Origin: Roseomonas marmotae | Lineage (GTDB): Bacteria > Pseudomonadota > Alphaproteobacteria > Acetobacterales > Acetobacteraceae | Reading direction: 5' to 3' | Assembly (NCBI RefSeq): GCF_017654485.1 | Contig: NZ_CP061091.1 | Coordinates: 2,424,501 to 2,488,500, forward strand | Length of the DNA stretch: 64,000 nt | Notes under the pieces: model-generated | The model's database searches: none | What the model was told of the DNA's origin: nothing | The model's input: only the letters and a program-made list of their open reading frames with translations | Translations under genes and position numbers: made by a program | Shown: in pieces, positions 9,947 through 17,758 of the stretch | Position numbering within the stretch: the stretch's first letter is position 1 | How the letters are laid out: every line of letters starts with the position of its first letter

Positions 9947-10411
9947 TCACTCCGGATCCCCGGTATCCGCCACCAGCCCAACCGCTTCGATACCCGCCAC
10001 CGCGCAAATCTCGTCCTTGTCCGACGCATCGCCCGAAACACCCACGGCGCCAAGGATGGTGCCCGAGGCATCGCGCACCAGCACCCCGCCCGGCACTGGC
10101 ACAGCACGGCCACCGCAGAGATCGGAGAAAGCGTTCATGAAGCCGGGCATCTTGGCCGCGCGCCGCGCCAGTTCCCGCCCGCCGAAGCCGAGCGCCATCG
10201 CACCATAGGCCTTGCCCGTGGCGATCTCCGGCCGGAGCAGGCTGGCGCCATCCTCCCGCAGCAGGGCCTTGGGCTGAGCGGCCTGGTCCAGCACCACGAC
10301 CGTCAGGGGGGCAAGACCAAGCTCGCGCCCCTTGGCCAGGGTGACTTCCGCGATGCGGCTGGCGGCCTGAAGGCTCAGGCCATGGGCAAATCCGGTGGGC
10401 GGGTTAGGCAT
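9947..10411 (-). CDS. GlcG/HbpS family (heme-degrading-fold) protein
   Basis: A 154-residue single-domain protein of the GlcG/HbpS/DUF336 family. Typical segments are visible: GKAYGAMALGFGGREL, PGFMNAFSDLCGGRAVPVPGGVLV and a VGVSGDASDKDE tail in which family members keep a Gly-rich turn and an acidic stretch. Members are found beside glycolate, propanediol and aromatic oxidation genes and may bind heme or cobalamin; the precise role is unknown. It starts 12 bp after the molybdenum hydroxylase stop, so the two are almost certainly one operon. Confidence 0.85.
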   Translation of the reverse strand: MPNPPTGFAHGLSLQAASRIAEVTLAKGRELGLAPLTVVVLDQAAQPKALLREDGASLLRPEIATGKAYGAMALGFGGRELARRAAKMPGFMNAFSDLCGGRAVPVPGGVLVRDASGTILGAVGVSGDASDKDEICAVAGIEAVGLVADTGDPE

Positions 10412-10423
10412 GCGGTATGATCC

Positions 10424-12769
10424 TCAAGCTGCCTGGTGGATAGCGCGCCAGACGACCTCTGGCGTGGCTGGCATGTCGATATGCTTCACGCCGTATTCGC
10501 TCAGCGCGTCGACCAGCGCATTCATCACCGCAGGCAGTGATCCGGCGCAACCGGCCTCGCCGCAGCCTTTGGCCCCCAGCGGGTTGGTCTTGGCCGGCAC
10601 GCCATGGCTGATGAACTGGAAGCTCGGCACATCCACCGCGCGCGGCACCGCATAGTCGGAATAGGAGCCGGAGAGGAACTGGCCGTCCTCGCTATAGCTG
10701 GTCCGTTCCATCAGCGCCTGCCCGATGCCCTGGACGATGCCGCCATGCGCCTGGCCTTCGACCAGCAGCGGGTTCACGATGACGCCGAAGTCGTTGACCG
10801 TGACATAGCGGTCGAGATGCACCACGCCCGTTTCCGGGTCCACCTCCAGCTCCACGACGTGGCAGCCATTGGGGAAGGCCATGGGCGCCTGGTCGAAGAT
10901 ATGGTCGACATCCAGCGTATCAGGCACTTCCGGCGGCAGGTCTTTGGCCTCCCGCAGCCGGGCCGCGAGGGTCATGATGTCGATGCCACGATCGGTGCCG
11001 GCGATGCTGAAGCGCGCCCCGCCTTCGGCATGGGGGTCGAACTCGATATCCGCCTCGGCAGCTTCCAGCAGATGCGCGGCGGCGATCCGCGCCTTGTCCA
11101 CCACCTTGGCCGAGGCCTCGACGATGGCGGCGCCCGATGCCATCAGCGACTTGGAGCCGCCAGTGCCGCCGCCGGCGATCAGCCTGTCGGAATCTCCCTG
11201 CACCAGCTTGATGCGCTCGAAGGGAATGCCGAGCGTCTGATGCAGCACCTGGGCGAAGGGAGTCCAGTGCCCCTGCCCGTAGTCCAACGTGCCGGTGATG
11301 ATGGTAACGCTGCCATCCTCCCCGAAGCGCAGACCGCCCATCTCCTTCGACGGCGGGGCCGTGCATTCCAGGAAGTTACCGATACCACGGCCGCGCAGCC
11401 GCCCACGCGCCTTGCTTTCCGCCCTGCGGGCCTCGAAGCCGTTCCAGTCAGCGGCTTCCAGCGCCTTGTCCAGCACGGCATTGAACTCGCCGCCGTCATA
11501 CTTGCTGCCCGAAGCCGCCTGGTACGGGAACTGATCTGGCTTGATGTGGTTCCGGCGACGCATCTCGACAGCGTCGATGCCCATTTCGCTGGCCGCCGCT
11601 TCGATCAGCCGCTCCATGAAGTAGTTGCCCTCGGGGCGCCCGGCTCCGCGATAGGCCGTCACCGGCGGGGTGTTCGTGACCGCGCTGGTGGTAGAGATCT
11701 CAATCAGCGGCGTGGTATAATTGCTCTGGACGTTCCGACCGAAACCACTGGTGCCCATCAGCGGCCCGACATTGCTGAGATAGGCGCCCATATTGGCGAA
11801 GGAGGTCAGGCGCACCGCCAGGAACCTGCCCGCCGCATCCAGCGCCAGCTCCGCCGTCACCTCATGGTCACGGCCATGATAATCGGAGAGGAAGCTGCCC
11901 GTGCGCTCATCCGTCCACTTCACCGGACGGCCCAGAACCTTCGCGGCATGCAGGAGGCAGATATATTCAGGGTAGGCACCGGCCTTCATGCCGAAGCTGC
12001 CGCCGACATTGCCGGTGAGGACGCGCAACTTGTCCGTCGGGACCTTCAGCAACTCCTTGGCGATGGCGTTGCGCATGCCGAAGACGCCCTGGCTGCCGAC
12101 ATGCAGGGTGTAGCGGCCCGTCTCCGCATCGTATTCACCGATGGCGCTGCGGGGCTCCATGGCACTGACGACGATACGATTATTTCGGATCTGCAGGCGG
12201 GTGACATGCGCGGCGCCGGTGAAGGCCTCCGCGACCTTCTCGGCATCGCCGGAATGGAACCGCTGGACGATATTGCCTGGAACATCTTCATAGAGCTGCG
12301 GCGCGTCAGGGGCGGCGGCGGCCGAGGCCTCTGTCACGGCGGGCAGCGGGTCGATATCGGCGTATACGGCCTCGGCCCCGTCCTTGGCTGCCTCTTTCGT
12401 CTCGGCCACCACGAAGGCGATGGGGTCGCCCACGAAGCGCACCTTGTCAGAAGCAAGCACCGGCCGCTGGATATCCTGAAGGCCCGGCGAAGGCATCATG
12501 CAATGCAGCGTGCCATATTCCGCCAGGTCCGCAGCGGTGAAGACGCCGACGACGCCTGGCACCTCCTTCGCCGCAGCCGTGTCGATGCCCCGCAGGACAC
12601 CGTGGCCATAAGGGCTGCGGACGATTACGCACCAGAGCTGGCCAGGAAGCTGCAGGTCATCGGTATAGCAACCACGGCCTTGCAGCAGGACCGGATCCTC
12701 GTTCCGAGGCACAGGCTGGCCAATGCCGAATTTGAGGCGGCTCGGGTCGATGGACAGAGAATCCGGCAT
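10424..12769 (-). CDS. molybdopterin-binding large subunit of a xanthine dehydrogenase/CO dehydrogenase-type hydroxylase
   Basis: A 781-residue catalytic subunit. The N-terminal aldehyde oxidase/xanthine dehydrogenase a/b hammerhead domain starts near residue 20 (NEDPVLLQGRGCYTDD). It is followed by the Mo-cofactor-binding domain with GGSFGMKAG, a TAYRGAGRPEGN motif and the C-terminal GAKGCGEAG. The AYRGAGR motif is of the form-II (non-CO) type rather than the AYRCSFR of true CO dehydrogenases, so the substrate is probably an aldehyde, N-heterocycle or similar. The open frame runs to 13105, but the extra residues do not look like family sequence, so the ATG at 12769 is used. No small (2Fe-2S) or medium (FAD) subunit gene lies beside it. 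Confidence 0.9.
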   Translation of the reverse strand: MPDSLSIDPSRLKFGIGQPVPRNEDPVLLQGRGCYTDDLQLPGQLWCVIVRSPYGHGVLRGIDTAAAKEVPGVVGVFTAADLAEYGTLHCMMPSPGLQDIQRPVLASDKVRFVGDPIAFVVAETKEAAKDGAEAVYADIDPLPAVTEASAAAAPDAPQLYEDVPGNIVQRFHSGDAEKVAEAFTGAAHVTRLQIRNNRIVVSAMEPRSAIGEYDAETGRYTLHVGSQGVFGMRNAIAKELLKVPTDKLRVLTGNVGGSFGMKAGAYPEYICLLHAAKVLGRPVKWTDERTGSFLSDYHGRDHEVTAELALDAAGRFLAVRLTSFANMGAYLSNVGPLMGTSGFGRNVQSNYTTPLIEISTTSAVTNTPPVTAYRGAGRPEGNYFMERLIEAAASEMGIDAVEMRRRNHIKPDQFPYQAASGSKYDGGEFNAVLDKALEAADWNGFEARRAESKARGRLRGRGIGNFLECTAPPSKEMGGLRFGEDGSVTIITGTLDYGQGHWTPFAQVLHQTLGIPFERIKLVQGDSDRLIAGGGTGGSKSLMASGAAIVEASAKVVDKARIAAAHLLEAAEADIEFDPHAEGGARFSIAGTDRGIDIMTLAARLREAKDLPPEVPDTLDVDHIFDQAPMAFPNGCHVVELEVDPETGVVHLDRYVTVNDFGVIVNPLLVEGQAHGGIVQGIGQALMERTSYSEDGQFLSGSYSDYAVPRAVDVPSFQFISHGVPAKTNPLGAKGCGEAGCAGSLPAVMNALVDALSEYGVKHIDMPATPEVVWRAIHQAA

Positions 12770-13204
12770 GGGGAGGCCTCTCCGTAGCAGGGCAGGAATA
12801 GGGAGTCGGAGCGGCAAGCCTAGAAGCATCGCCGTCCCGAAGCGACCCCCCCCCTCTTGTATTGCACCCCCAGGATCGGGGCGATCCGCGCATCGAAGGC
12901 CTGATGCGCCCTTCGGGCGGCGGCTCTTCAATCCCGCGCCGAGCCGGTCGAGGCAACGCAGGCGGGCCTCGCTGGCGTCTCGCTCGACATGCAAAGCTGA
13001 TTGCTGGTTATGCGGGGGGCGGCCCGGTGCCCGGGCGCCCGGCAGAAATTCCGGCCGGCTGCGGGACGGCTGATGTGAGCCGGAGCGACTGGCGATTCGC
13101 CGCATCCCGGATGCAGGGCGGACCGCGGACCTGAACGCGGTTACAAGCTGTCCCGGCGAAGGCGCTGGGACAGCTTGTGGTTGTAGAACACTATTCGCGC
13201 AGTA
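12770..13204. other. intergenic region upstream of the molybdenum hydroxylase gene
   Basis: A 435-bp gap between the start of the hydroxylase gene and the end of the marR-type gene, both on the minus strand. Apart from a run of nine C (about 12845-12853) and the hairpin at 13143-13178, nothing is recognised. The hydroxylase promoter should lie here, but no convincing -35/-10 pair was found. Confidence 0.5.
13143..13178 (-). terminator. 12-bp perfect inverted repeat, likely terminator of the MarR gene
   Basis: ACAAGCTGTCCC (13143-13154) pairs perfectly with 13167-13178 across a 12-nt loop, 27 bp past the stop of the minus-strand regulator gene. A good U tract is missing on that strand, so it could instead be an operator or an RNA-protecting hairpin. 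Confidence 0.55.
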
Positions 13205-13606
13205 TCACACCGCGCGGCGCGTCGCACTCTCAGTATTGGCGGCCACCGAGGTCGGCACGGCGCGGACACTGGCATCGGCCTCGACCATCACGGTACGGAT
13301 GTCGCGCAGGAAGGTGGAACCCTTGGTGGTCCGCTGCACCAGCACGCTGCGGCGATCCTGCGGGTCGGTCTTGCGCTTCGCCAGGTCCAGTTCGCCCAGG
13401 CGGTCCAGGGCGCGCGTAATGGCCGGCTTGGAAACATTCAGCGTCGCTGCGAGGCCGCGCACGGTATGGGGCCCGTCACCGAGATAGACGGTGAGGAACA
13501 CGCCCAACTGGCGCGCCGAAAGGTCATGCCCGTCCCGCCGCACCAGGGCCACAACCGTGTCCCTGAGGATTCCGACCAACTGGTCAGGGCTGTTTTGAAC
13601 GGCCAT
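13205..13606 (-). CDS. MarR-family transcriptional regulator
   Basis: A 133-residue winged-helix regulator. The recognition region is clear: LSARQLGVFLTVYLGDGPHTV, then LAATLNVSKPAITRALDRL, then the wing DPQDRRSVLVQRT with its conserved D-x-R-S-x-x-V pattern. MarR-type proteins bind palindromes as dimers and usually repress nearby genes until a ligand binds. The neighbouring molybdenum hydroxylase downstream on the same strand could be a target, though the hairpin between them argues for separate transcripts. The C-terminus is Ala/Thr/Ser-rich and short. Confidence 0.9.
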   Translation of the reverse strand: MAVQNSPDQLVGILRDTVVALVRRDGHDLSARQLGVFLTVYLGDGPHTVRGLAATLNVSKPAITRALDRLGELDLAKRKTDPQDRRSVLVQRTTKGSTFLRDIRTVMVEADASVRAVPTSVAANTESATRRAV

Positions 13607-14266
13607 AGCGTATCATCCTTGATAATCTGAGCTCCACGGCTCCAGCCGCCGGAGAAATGAAAACTAAACTGCTGCTTTGCCGTTTCAAAATGCGGCGTCT
13701 TATTTCCCGAACAAAATCACACTTTCGATACATGCAAAGCAGACGCGAAATTTTTGCACCTCGAGGAAAGCGGCTCTCCGTGGGAGCAGCCATGGAGAAC
13801 CCCGCTTCGTCAGGGCGTTAGAGCAAAAACATGTACCCGTATGTAAGCAACTTCACAGATATTGCAACGCCGAACAAACGGGCCTGCCGAAACGGTTCGA
13901 GTGCAGAATTCGTAAATTCGGTCCCGACTTGTCCAGCCTCAAATCGTAACAATATCAAAATATAGATGTGTCAGTAGTCTTATAAGCTGTCTATTTCGAT
14001 TCCGAATTATGACTTGATACGCCAGTGAAATCAGTAGCTTACAGAGACGGCCGTAAACGGCCATATATCAGAAGCAGCATCTGATCTCTCGGTCTTTTGT
14101 AATCGATGGTTGCTTTTCACAGATTTTCCGGGGCAGCGGTCGGAGCGTTCAGGAAACCCTATAAAAGGCCAGGCTCGCGCTGGTAAGCCTGATTGTCTGG
14201 GATCAGGTTCCGCCATTGCGGAATTGGCATGGGCGATGCCAGGCAGGCGCGCTAAAAGCCGCCAGC
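13607..14266. other. long AT-rich intergenic region
   Basis: A 660-bp stretch between the divergent MarR and recQ genes. It is clearly richer in A+T than the surrounding chromosome, especially 13640-14120 (runs such as AATATCAAAATATAG). No open frame there resembles a protein. It presumably holds both divergent promoters and may carry an unrecognised small RNA or foreign remnant. Confidence 0.5.
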
Positions 14267-16078
14267 ATGAGCGTATACGGCGAACCGCTGGAAGTCCTGC
14301 ATCGGGTCTTTGGACATACTGGTTTCAGGGGCATGCAGGAGGAAGTGGTCCGCCATGCCGTCTCGGGTGGCTCCGGCCTTGTGCTGATGCCGACCGGCGG
14401 CGGCAAAAGCCTCTGCTTCCAGATCCCCGCCCTCTGCCGGCCGGGCCTGGGCGTGGTCGTCTCCCCTCTGATCGCGCTGATGGAAGACCAGGTGGAGGCG
14501 CTGCGGCAGCAGGATATCAAGGCGGCTGCCTTGCATTCCGATCTGCCCCCTGACGAAGCGCGCACCGTCTGGCGTGACCTCGATCGCGGCGACCTCAAGC
14601 TGCTCTATGTCTCGCCGGAGCGGCTGACGCTGGAAGGCACGCTCGCCCGCCTGGATGAGATGCAGGTCGCCCTCTTCGCGATCGACGAGGCGCATTGCGT
14701 CAGCCAGTGGGGGCATCACTTCCGGCCCGAGTATCGCGCCCTGCCGGTTCTGGCGCAGCGCTTTCCGCGCGTGCCGAGGCTGGCGCTGACCGCCACTGCC
14801 GACCCGCGCACGGTCCAGGATATCCAGCGGCAGCTGGGACTGGAGGACAGCCCGCTCTTCCGTGCCAGCTTCGACCGCCCCAACATCACCATCTCCGCCC
14901 AGCCGCGGGACAACGAGCGCGGGCAGCTCCGCCGCTTCATCAAGAGCACCTCGGACGGCACGGGTGCCGGGCTGGTCTACTGCGGCACCCGCCGCAAGGC
15001 CGAGCAGACGGCCGAATGGCTGAAGCAGGACGGCTATGACAGCCTGGTCTTCCATGCCGGGATGGACCCGGCGGCGAAGCGGGAGGCCCATCGCCGCTTC
15101 GCCCGTGGCGATGCCGTGGTGATGGCCGCCACCATCGCCTTCGGCATGGGCATCGACCGGCCGGATGTGCGGTACGTCGCCCATACCGACCTGCCCCGCA
15201 GCCCGGAGAGCTGGTACCAGGAGATCGGGCGCGCCGGACGCGACGGGCTGCCGGCACAGGCACTTCTGCTCTACGGCGCCGGGGATATCTCCCTGGCCCG
15301 TCACCGCATCATGGAGAGCAGCGCTCCCGAGGAACAGAAGCGCGTCGAGCGGCAGAGGCTGGAGGCCATGGTCGCCATCGCCGAGGCCGCCAGTTGCCGC
15401 CGGCAGATCCTTCTGCGCTGCTTCGGTGAGGAGGCGCCGGAGCCCTGTGGCGCCTGCGACATCTGCCTGGCCCCTCCCCGCCTGTTCGACGGCACGGTGG
15501 CGGCGCAGAAGATGCTGTCCGCGGTATTGCGCACAGGGCGCCGCTTCGGCCTCGGACATGTGGTGGATGTATTGCTGGGCAAGAGCACGCAGAAGGTCGC
15601 TCAGTTCGGGCACGACCAGCTGCCCACCTTCGGCGTCGGGCGAGACCTGACCGAACAGGCCTGGCGTGGCGTGGCGCGGCAGCTGGTGGCCCAGGGCGCG
15701 CTGGATGTAGCCGTGGAGAACCACGGCGAACTGGTGCCGACCGACGCGGCGCGCCCCATCCTGAAGGGCGAGCAGCCCGTGATGCTGCGGGAGGAGCTGG
15801 TGACCCAGCCGGGGCGCGGCAACCTGCGTGTGCGCTCCAGCATCGAGGCCCCGTCGGACCCACGCTTCGCGGCGCTCCGGGAATGGCGCAAGCGCACCGC
15901 CCTCGCGCAGGGCGTTCCAGCCTATGTCATCTTCCAGGACCGGACCCTGGCCGAGATCGCGGGGAGCCAGCCGGAAACGCTGGACCAACTCGGCACCATT
16001 CCCGGCGTCGGCAACACCAAGCTGGAACGCTACGGCCAGGACGTCCTGCGCGTGCTGCGGGAGACTGCCTCCGCCTGA
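14267..16078 (+). CDS. recQ: ATP-dependent DNA helicase RecQ
   Basis: A 3'-5' SF2 helicase for recombination and fork repair. In 603 residues it has the Walker A motif in PTGGGKSLCFQ, DEAH in AIDEAHCVSQWGHHFRPEY, motif VI QEIGRAGRDG, the RecQ zinc-binding cysteines (CRRQILLRC and PCGACDIC), a winged-helix RQC region and a C-terminal HRDC domain (FAALREWRKRTA through IPGVGNTKLERYG). The frame opens at 14216, but the ATG at 14267 gives the normal N-terminus with the GYRG-like segment starting near residue 15. It is preceded by the AT-rich gap. Confidence 0.95.
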   Translation: MSVYGEPLEVLHRVFGHTGFRGMQEEVVRHAVSGGSGLVLMPTGGGKSLCFQIPALCRPGLGVVVSPLIALMEDQVEALRQQDIKAAALHSDLPPDEARTVWRDLDRGDLKLLYVSPERLTLEGTLARLDEMQVALFAIDEAHCVSQWGHHFRPEYRALPVLAQRFPRVPRLALTATADPRTVQDIQRQLGLEDSPLFRASFDRPNITISAQPRDNERGQLRRFIKSTSDGTGAGLVYCGTRRKAEQTAEWLKQDGYDSLVFHAGMDPAAKREAHRRFARGDAVVMAATIAFGMGIDRPDVRYVAHTDLPRSPESWYQEIGRAGRDGLPAQALLLYGAGDISLARHRIMESSAPEEQKRVERQRLEAMVAIAEAASCRRQILLRCFGEEAPEPCGACDICLAPPRLFDGTVAAQKMLSAVLRTGRRFGLGHVVDVLLGKSTQKVAQFGHDQLPTFGVGRDLTEQAWRGVARQLVAQGALDVAVENHGELVPTDAARPILKGEQPVMLREELVTQPGRGNLRVRSSIEAPSDPRFAALREWRKRTALAQGVPAYVIFQDRTLAEIAGSQPETLDQLGTIPGVGNTKLERYGQDVLRVLRETASA

Positions 16079-16097
16079 GCCGGCCGCATTTCGTTAC

Positions 16098-16112
16098 TGA
16101 GAATGAGTTGCA
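16098..16112 (+). promoter_or_regulatory. possible Fur-type iron box upstream of bfd
   Basis: The 15-mer TGAGAATGAGTTGCA resembles the 7-1-7 Fur consensus (TGAGAAT-N-ATTCTCA-like) with a few mismatches in the right half. It lies 55 bp before the bfd start. A second inverted repeat (TGCGAG, 9 nt, CTCGCA at 16121-16141) follows. Placement before iron-storage genes supports iron-responsive control; this is an inference from pattern and context. Confidence 0.4.
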
Positions 16113-16166
16113 CATCGAATTGCGAGCAGTTATCACTCGCAGCACGATCAGTAAGCGGCTCACGAC

Positions 16167-16358
16167 ATGTATGTCTGCATCTGCAATGCCCTGACCGACA
16201 CCCAGATCCGCGATGCCATCGCCGGTGGGGCGCAGCGACCCAAGGAGGTCTACTCCGCCTGCAATTGCCAGGCGCAGTGCGGCTGCTGCACTGGCACCAT
16301 GCTCTCCATTATCCGCGAGCAACCGCCCGGTTCGGATCAGGCCGCCGCCGGCGACTGA
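16167..16358 (+). CDS. bfd: bacterioferritin-associated ferredoxin
   Basis: A 63-residue BFD-like [2Fe-2S] protein that docks on bacterioferritin and reduces its iron core for release. The ligand set fits the family: Cys4-x-Cys6 at the N-terminus and a CNCQAQCGCC cluster at residues 32-41, with Cys38-x2-Cys41 as the likely second pair. It lies 90 bp ahead of bfr in the same direction, as in many proteobacteria, and a Fur-like site stands upstream. Confidence 0.93.
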   Translation: MYVCICNALTDTQIRDAIAGGAQRPKEVYSACNCQAQCGCCTGTMLSIIREQPPGSDQAAAGD

Positions 16359-16448
16359 GGCCTCTCGCCTCCGACAAAAAACGGATCGTTGACGCCGGGC
16401 GCCGCTGTCCTCACTTTCCACCAGGCATCTGGTAGAGAGAGCTGGAAC

Positions 16449-16940
16449 ATGTTACGCGACCCCAAAGTCATCGAATACCTGAATACGCAGCTCACCAATG
16501 AGCTGACTGCCATCAACCAGTACTTCCTGCATGCCCGCATGCTGGACGACTGGGGCGTAACTAAGCTGGGCAAGCACGAATACGACGAATCGATCGAGGA
16601 GATGAAGCATGCGGACGAGCTGATCACCCGCATCCTCTTCCTCGGCGGCCTGCCCAACGTGCAGCGGCTGAACCAGATCCTGATCGGGCAGAATGTCGAG
16701 GAAGTGCTGAAGTGCGACCAGAAGATCGAGGAGAAGGCCATCCTCGACCTGCGCGACGGCATTGCCCATTGCGAGAGCGTCCGGGACTTCGTCTCCCGCG
16801 ACCTGATGATGCGGATCCTGGCCGATGAGGAGAAGCATGCCGATTTCCTCGACACGCAGTTCAAGCTGATCGATCAGATCGGCCTGTCCGACTACATCCG
16901 CCTCAACAGCGCCGCTGCGCCGGATCAGCACAAGGGCTGA
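16449..16940 (+). CDS. bfr: bacterioferritin
   Basis: A heme-containing ferritin cage subunit that oxidises and stores iron. The 163 residues keep the ferroxidase ligands (Glu18, Glu51 and His54 at the usual positions) and Met52, the inter-subunit heme ligand, in the segment EEMKHADEL. The frame is open from 16389, but the ATG at 16449 gives the conserved N-terminus and has a purine-rich ribosome site just before it (GAGAGAGC). A terminator hairpin follows the stop. Confidence 0.95.
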   Translation: MLRDPKVIEYLNTQLTNELTAINQYFLHARMLDDWGVTKLGKHEYDESIEEMKHADELITRILFLGGLPNVQRLNQILIGQNVEEVLKCDQKIEEKAILDLRDGIAHCESVRDFVSRDLMMRILADEEKHADFLDTQFKLIDQIGLSDYIRLNSAAAPDQHKG

Positions 16941-16948
16941 ACACGCCC

Positions 16949-16979
16949 AGGGCCCACATTGGCGCGTGGGCCCTATTTT
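16949..16979. terminator. terminator shared by bfr and eutC
   Basis: The stem AGGGCCCAC (16949-16957) pairs with 16966-16974 across an 8-nt loop and is followed by ATTTTC on the plus strand. The eutC stop codon lies inside its right arm, so eutC transcripts also run into it. Confidence 0.75.
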
Positions 16980-17758
16980 CTTGCTGCCGGGATCGTACCC
17001 TGCCCGCCCAGCTGGGGCGGAGCCGGCGCGAGGGCCGGCGCCTCATCCTTGAGCCCCACACCGGTCATCTGCCGCTGACGGGCCTCTGTCATCAGCCAGA
17101 CGAGTTTGCCTGCTGCTGCCTCATAGGTAAGGCCGCCGGCGAGGTGGATATTCGAGATGCAGTTGCGCTCCGAATTCCGCCGCCCCGCCCGAGGTCCGTA
17201 GGTCAGATAGACTCCCAGGCTATCCGCCACGCTCAGGCCGGGACGCTCCCCGATCAGCATGGCACAGAGCCGGGCGCCCACCGCGCCGCCGATCTCGTCG
17301 CCTACCGCCACGCGCCCTCCGGTCACGATGACGACAGGCGCGATCTGCCATCCCCCCAGCCTCGGCAGGGCGGCCTTCAGCAGCATCGCCGCATGGCGCT
17401 GCACAGCGGCGGCGGACAACCCATCGGCGATGACGAAGACTACATCCCAATTGCCTGCGGGCAGCCGCCCCAGGCAGGCCGGGTCCAGTTTCCGCCCGAG
17501 GTCCGGCCGGCGAAGATAGGTTCCGCGATCAGGCGCCAGACTCTGTGCTGTCACATAGGGAAGCCTGCCCAGGCTCGCCCCCAGGGCCTCCACATCCAGC
17601 GGCTTGTGCACGGCATCCCGTGCGCGGGCATGAGCCAGTTGGAAATCCAGCATGGCGCCCAGTGGCGGCGCGTCGCCGACCCGCCCCAGCCCGATGCGCG
17701 CGGGGGTGGATTGCCGCAGTGCCTGCCAGGGGTCCCGTGCCGGAACATCAGCCGCCAT
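16973..17758 (-). CDS. eutC: ethanolamine ammonia-lyase small subunit
   Basis: Small subunit of the adenosylcobalamin-dependent enzyme that converts ethanolamine to acetaldehyde and ammonia. At 261 residues it is normal in length. Characteristic segments are SLAPDRGTYLRRPDLGR, VVFVIADGLSAAAVQ, GARLCAMLIGERPGLS and RRNSERNCISNIHLAGGL, the last two contributing to cobalamin binding. Its start overlaps the eutB end by 11 bp. The C-terminal 30 residues are Ala/Pro-rich and probably disordered. Confidence 0.95.
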   Translation of the reverse strand: MAADVPARDPWQALRQSTPARIGLGRVGDAPPLGAMLDFQLAHARARDAVHKPLDVEALGASLGRLPYVTAQSLAPDRGTYLRRPDLGRKLDPACLGRLPAGNWDVVFVIADGLSAAAVQRHAAMLLKAALPRLGGWQIAPVVIVTGGRVAVGDEIGGAVGARLCAMLIGERPGLSVADSLGVYLTYGPRAGRRNSERNCISNIHLAGGLTYEAAAGKLVWLMTEARQRQMTGVGLKDEAPALAPAPPQLGGQGTIPAARK

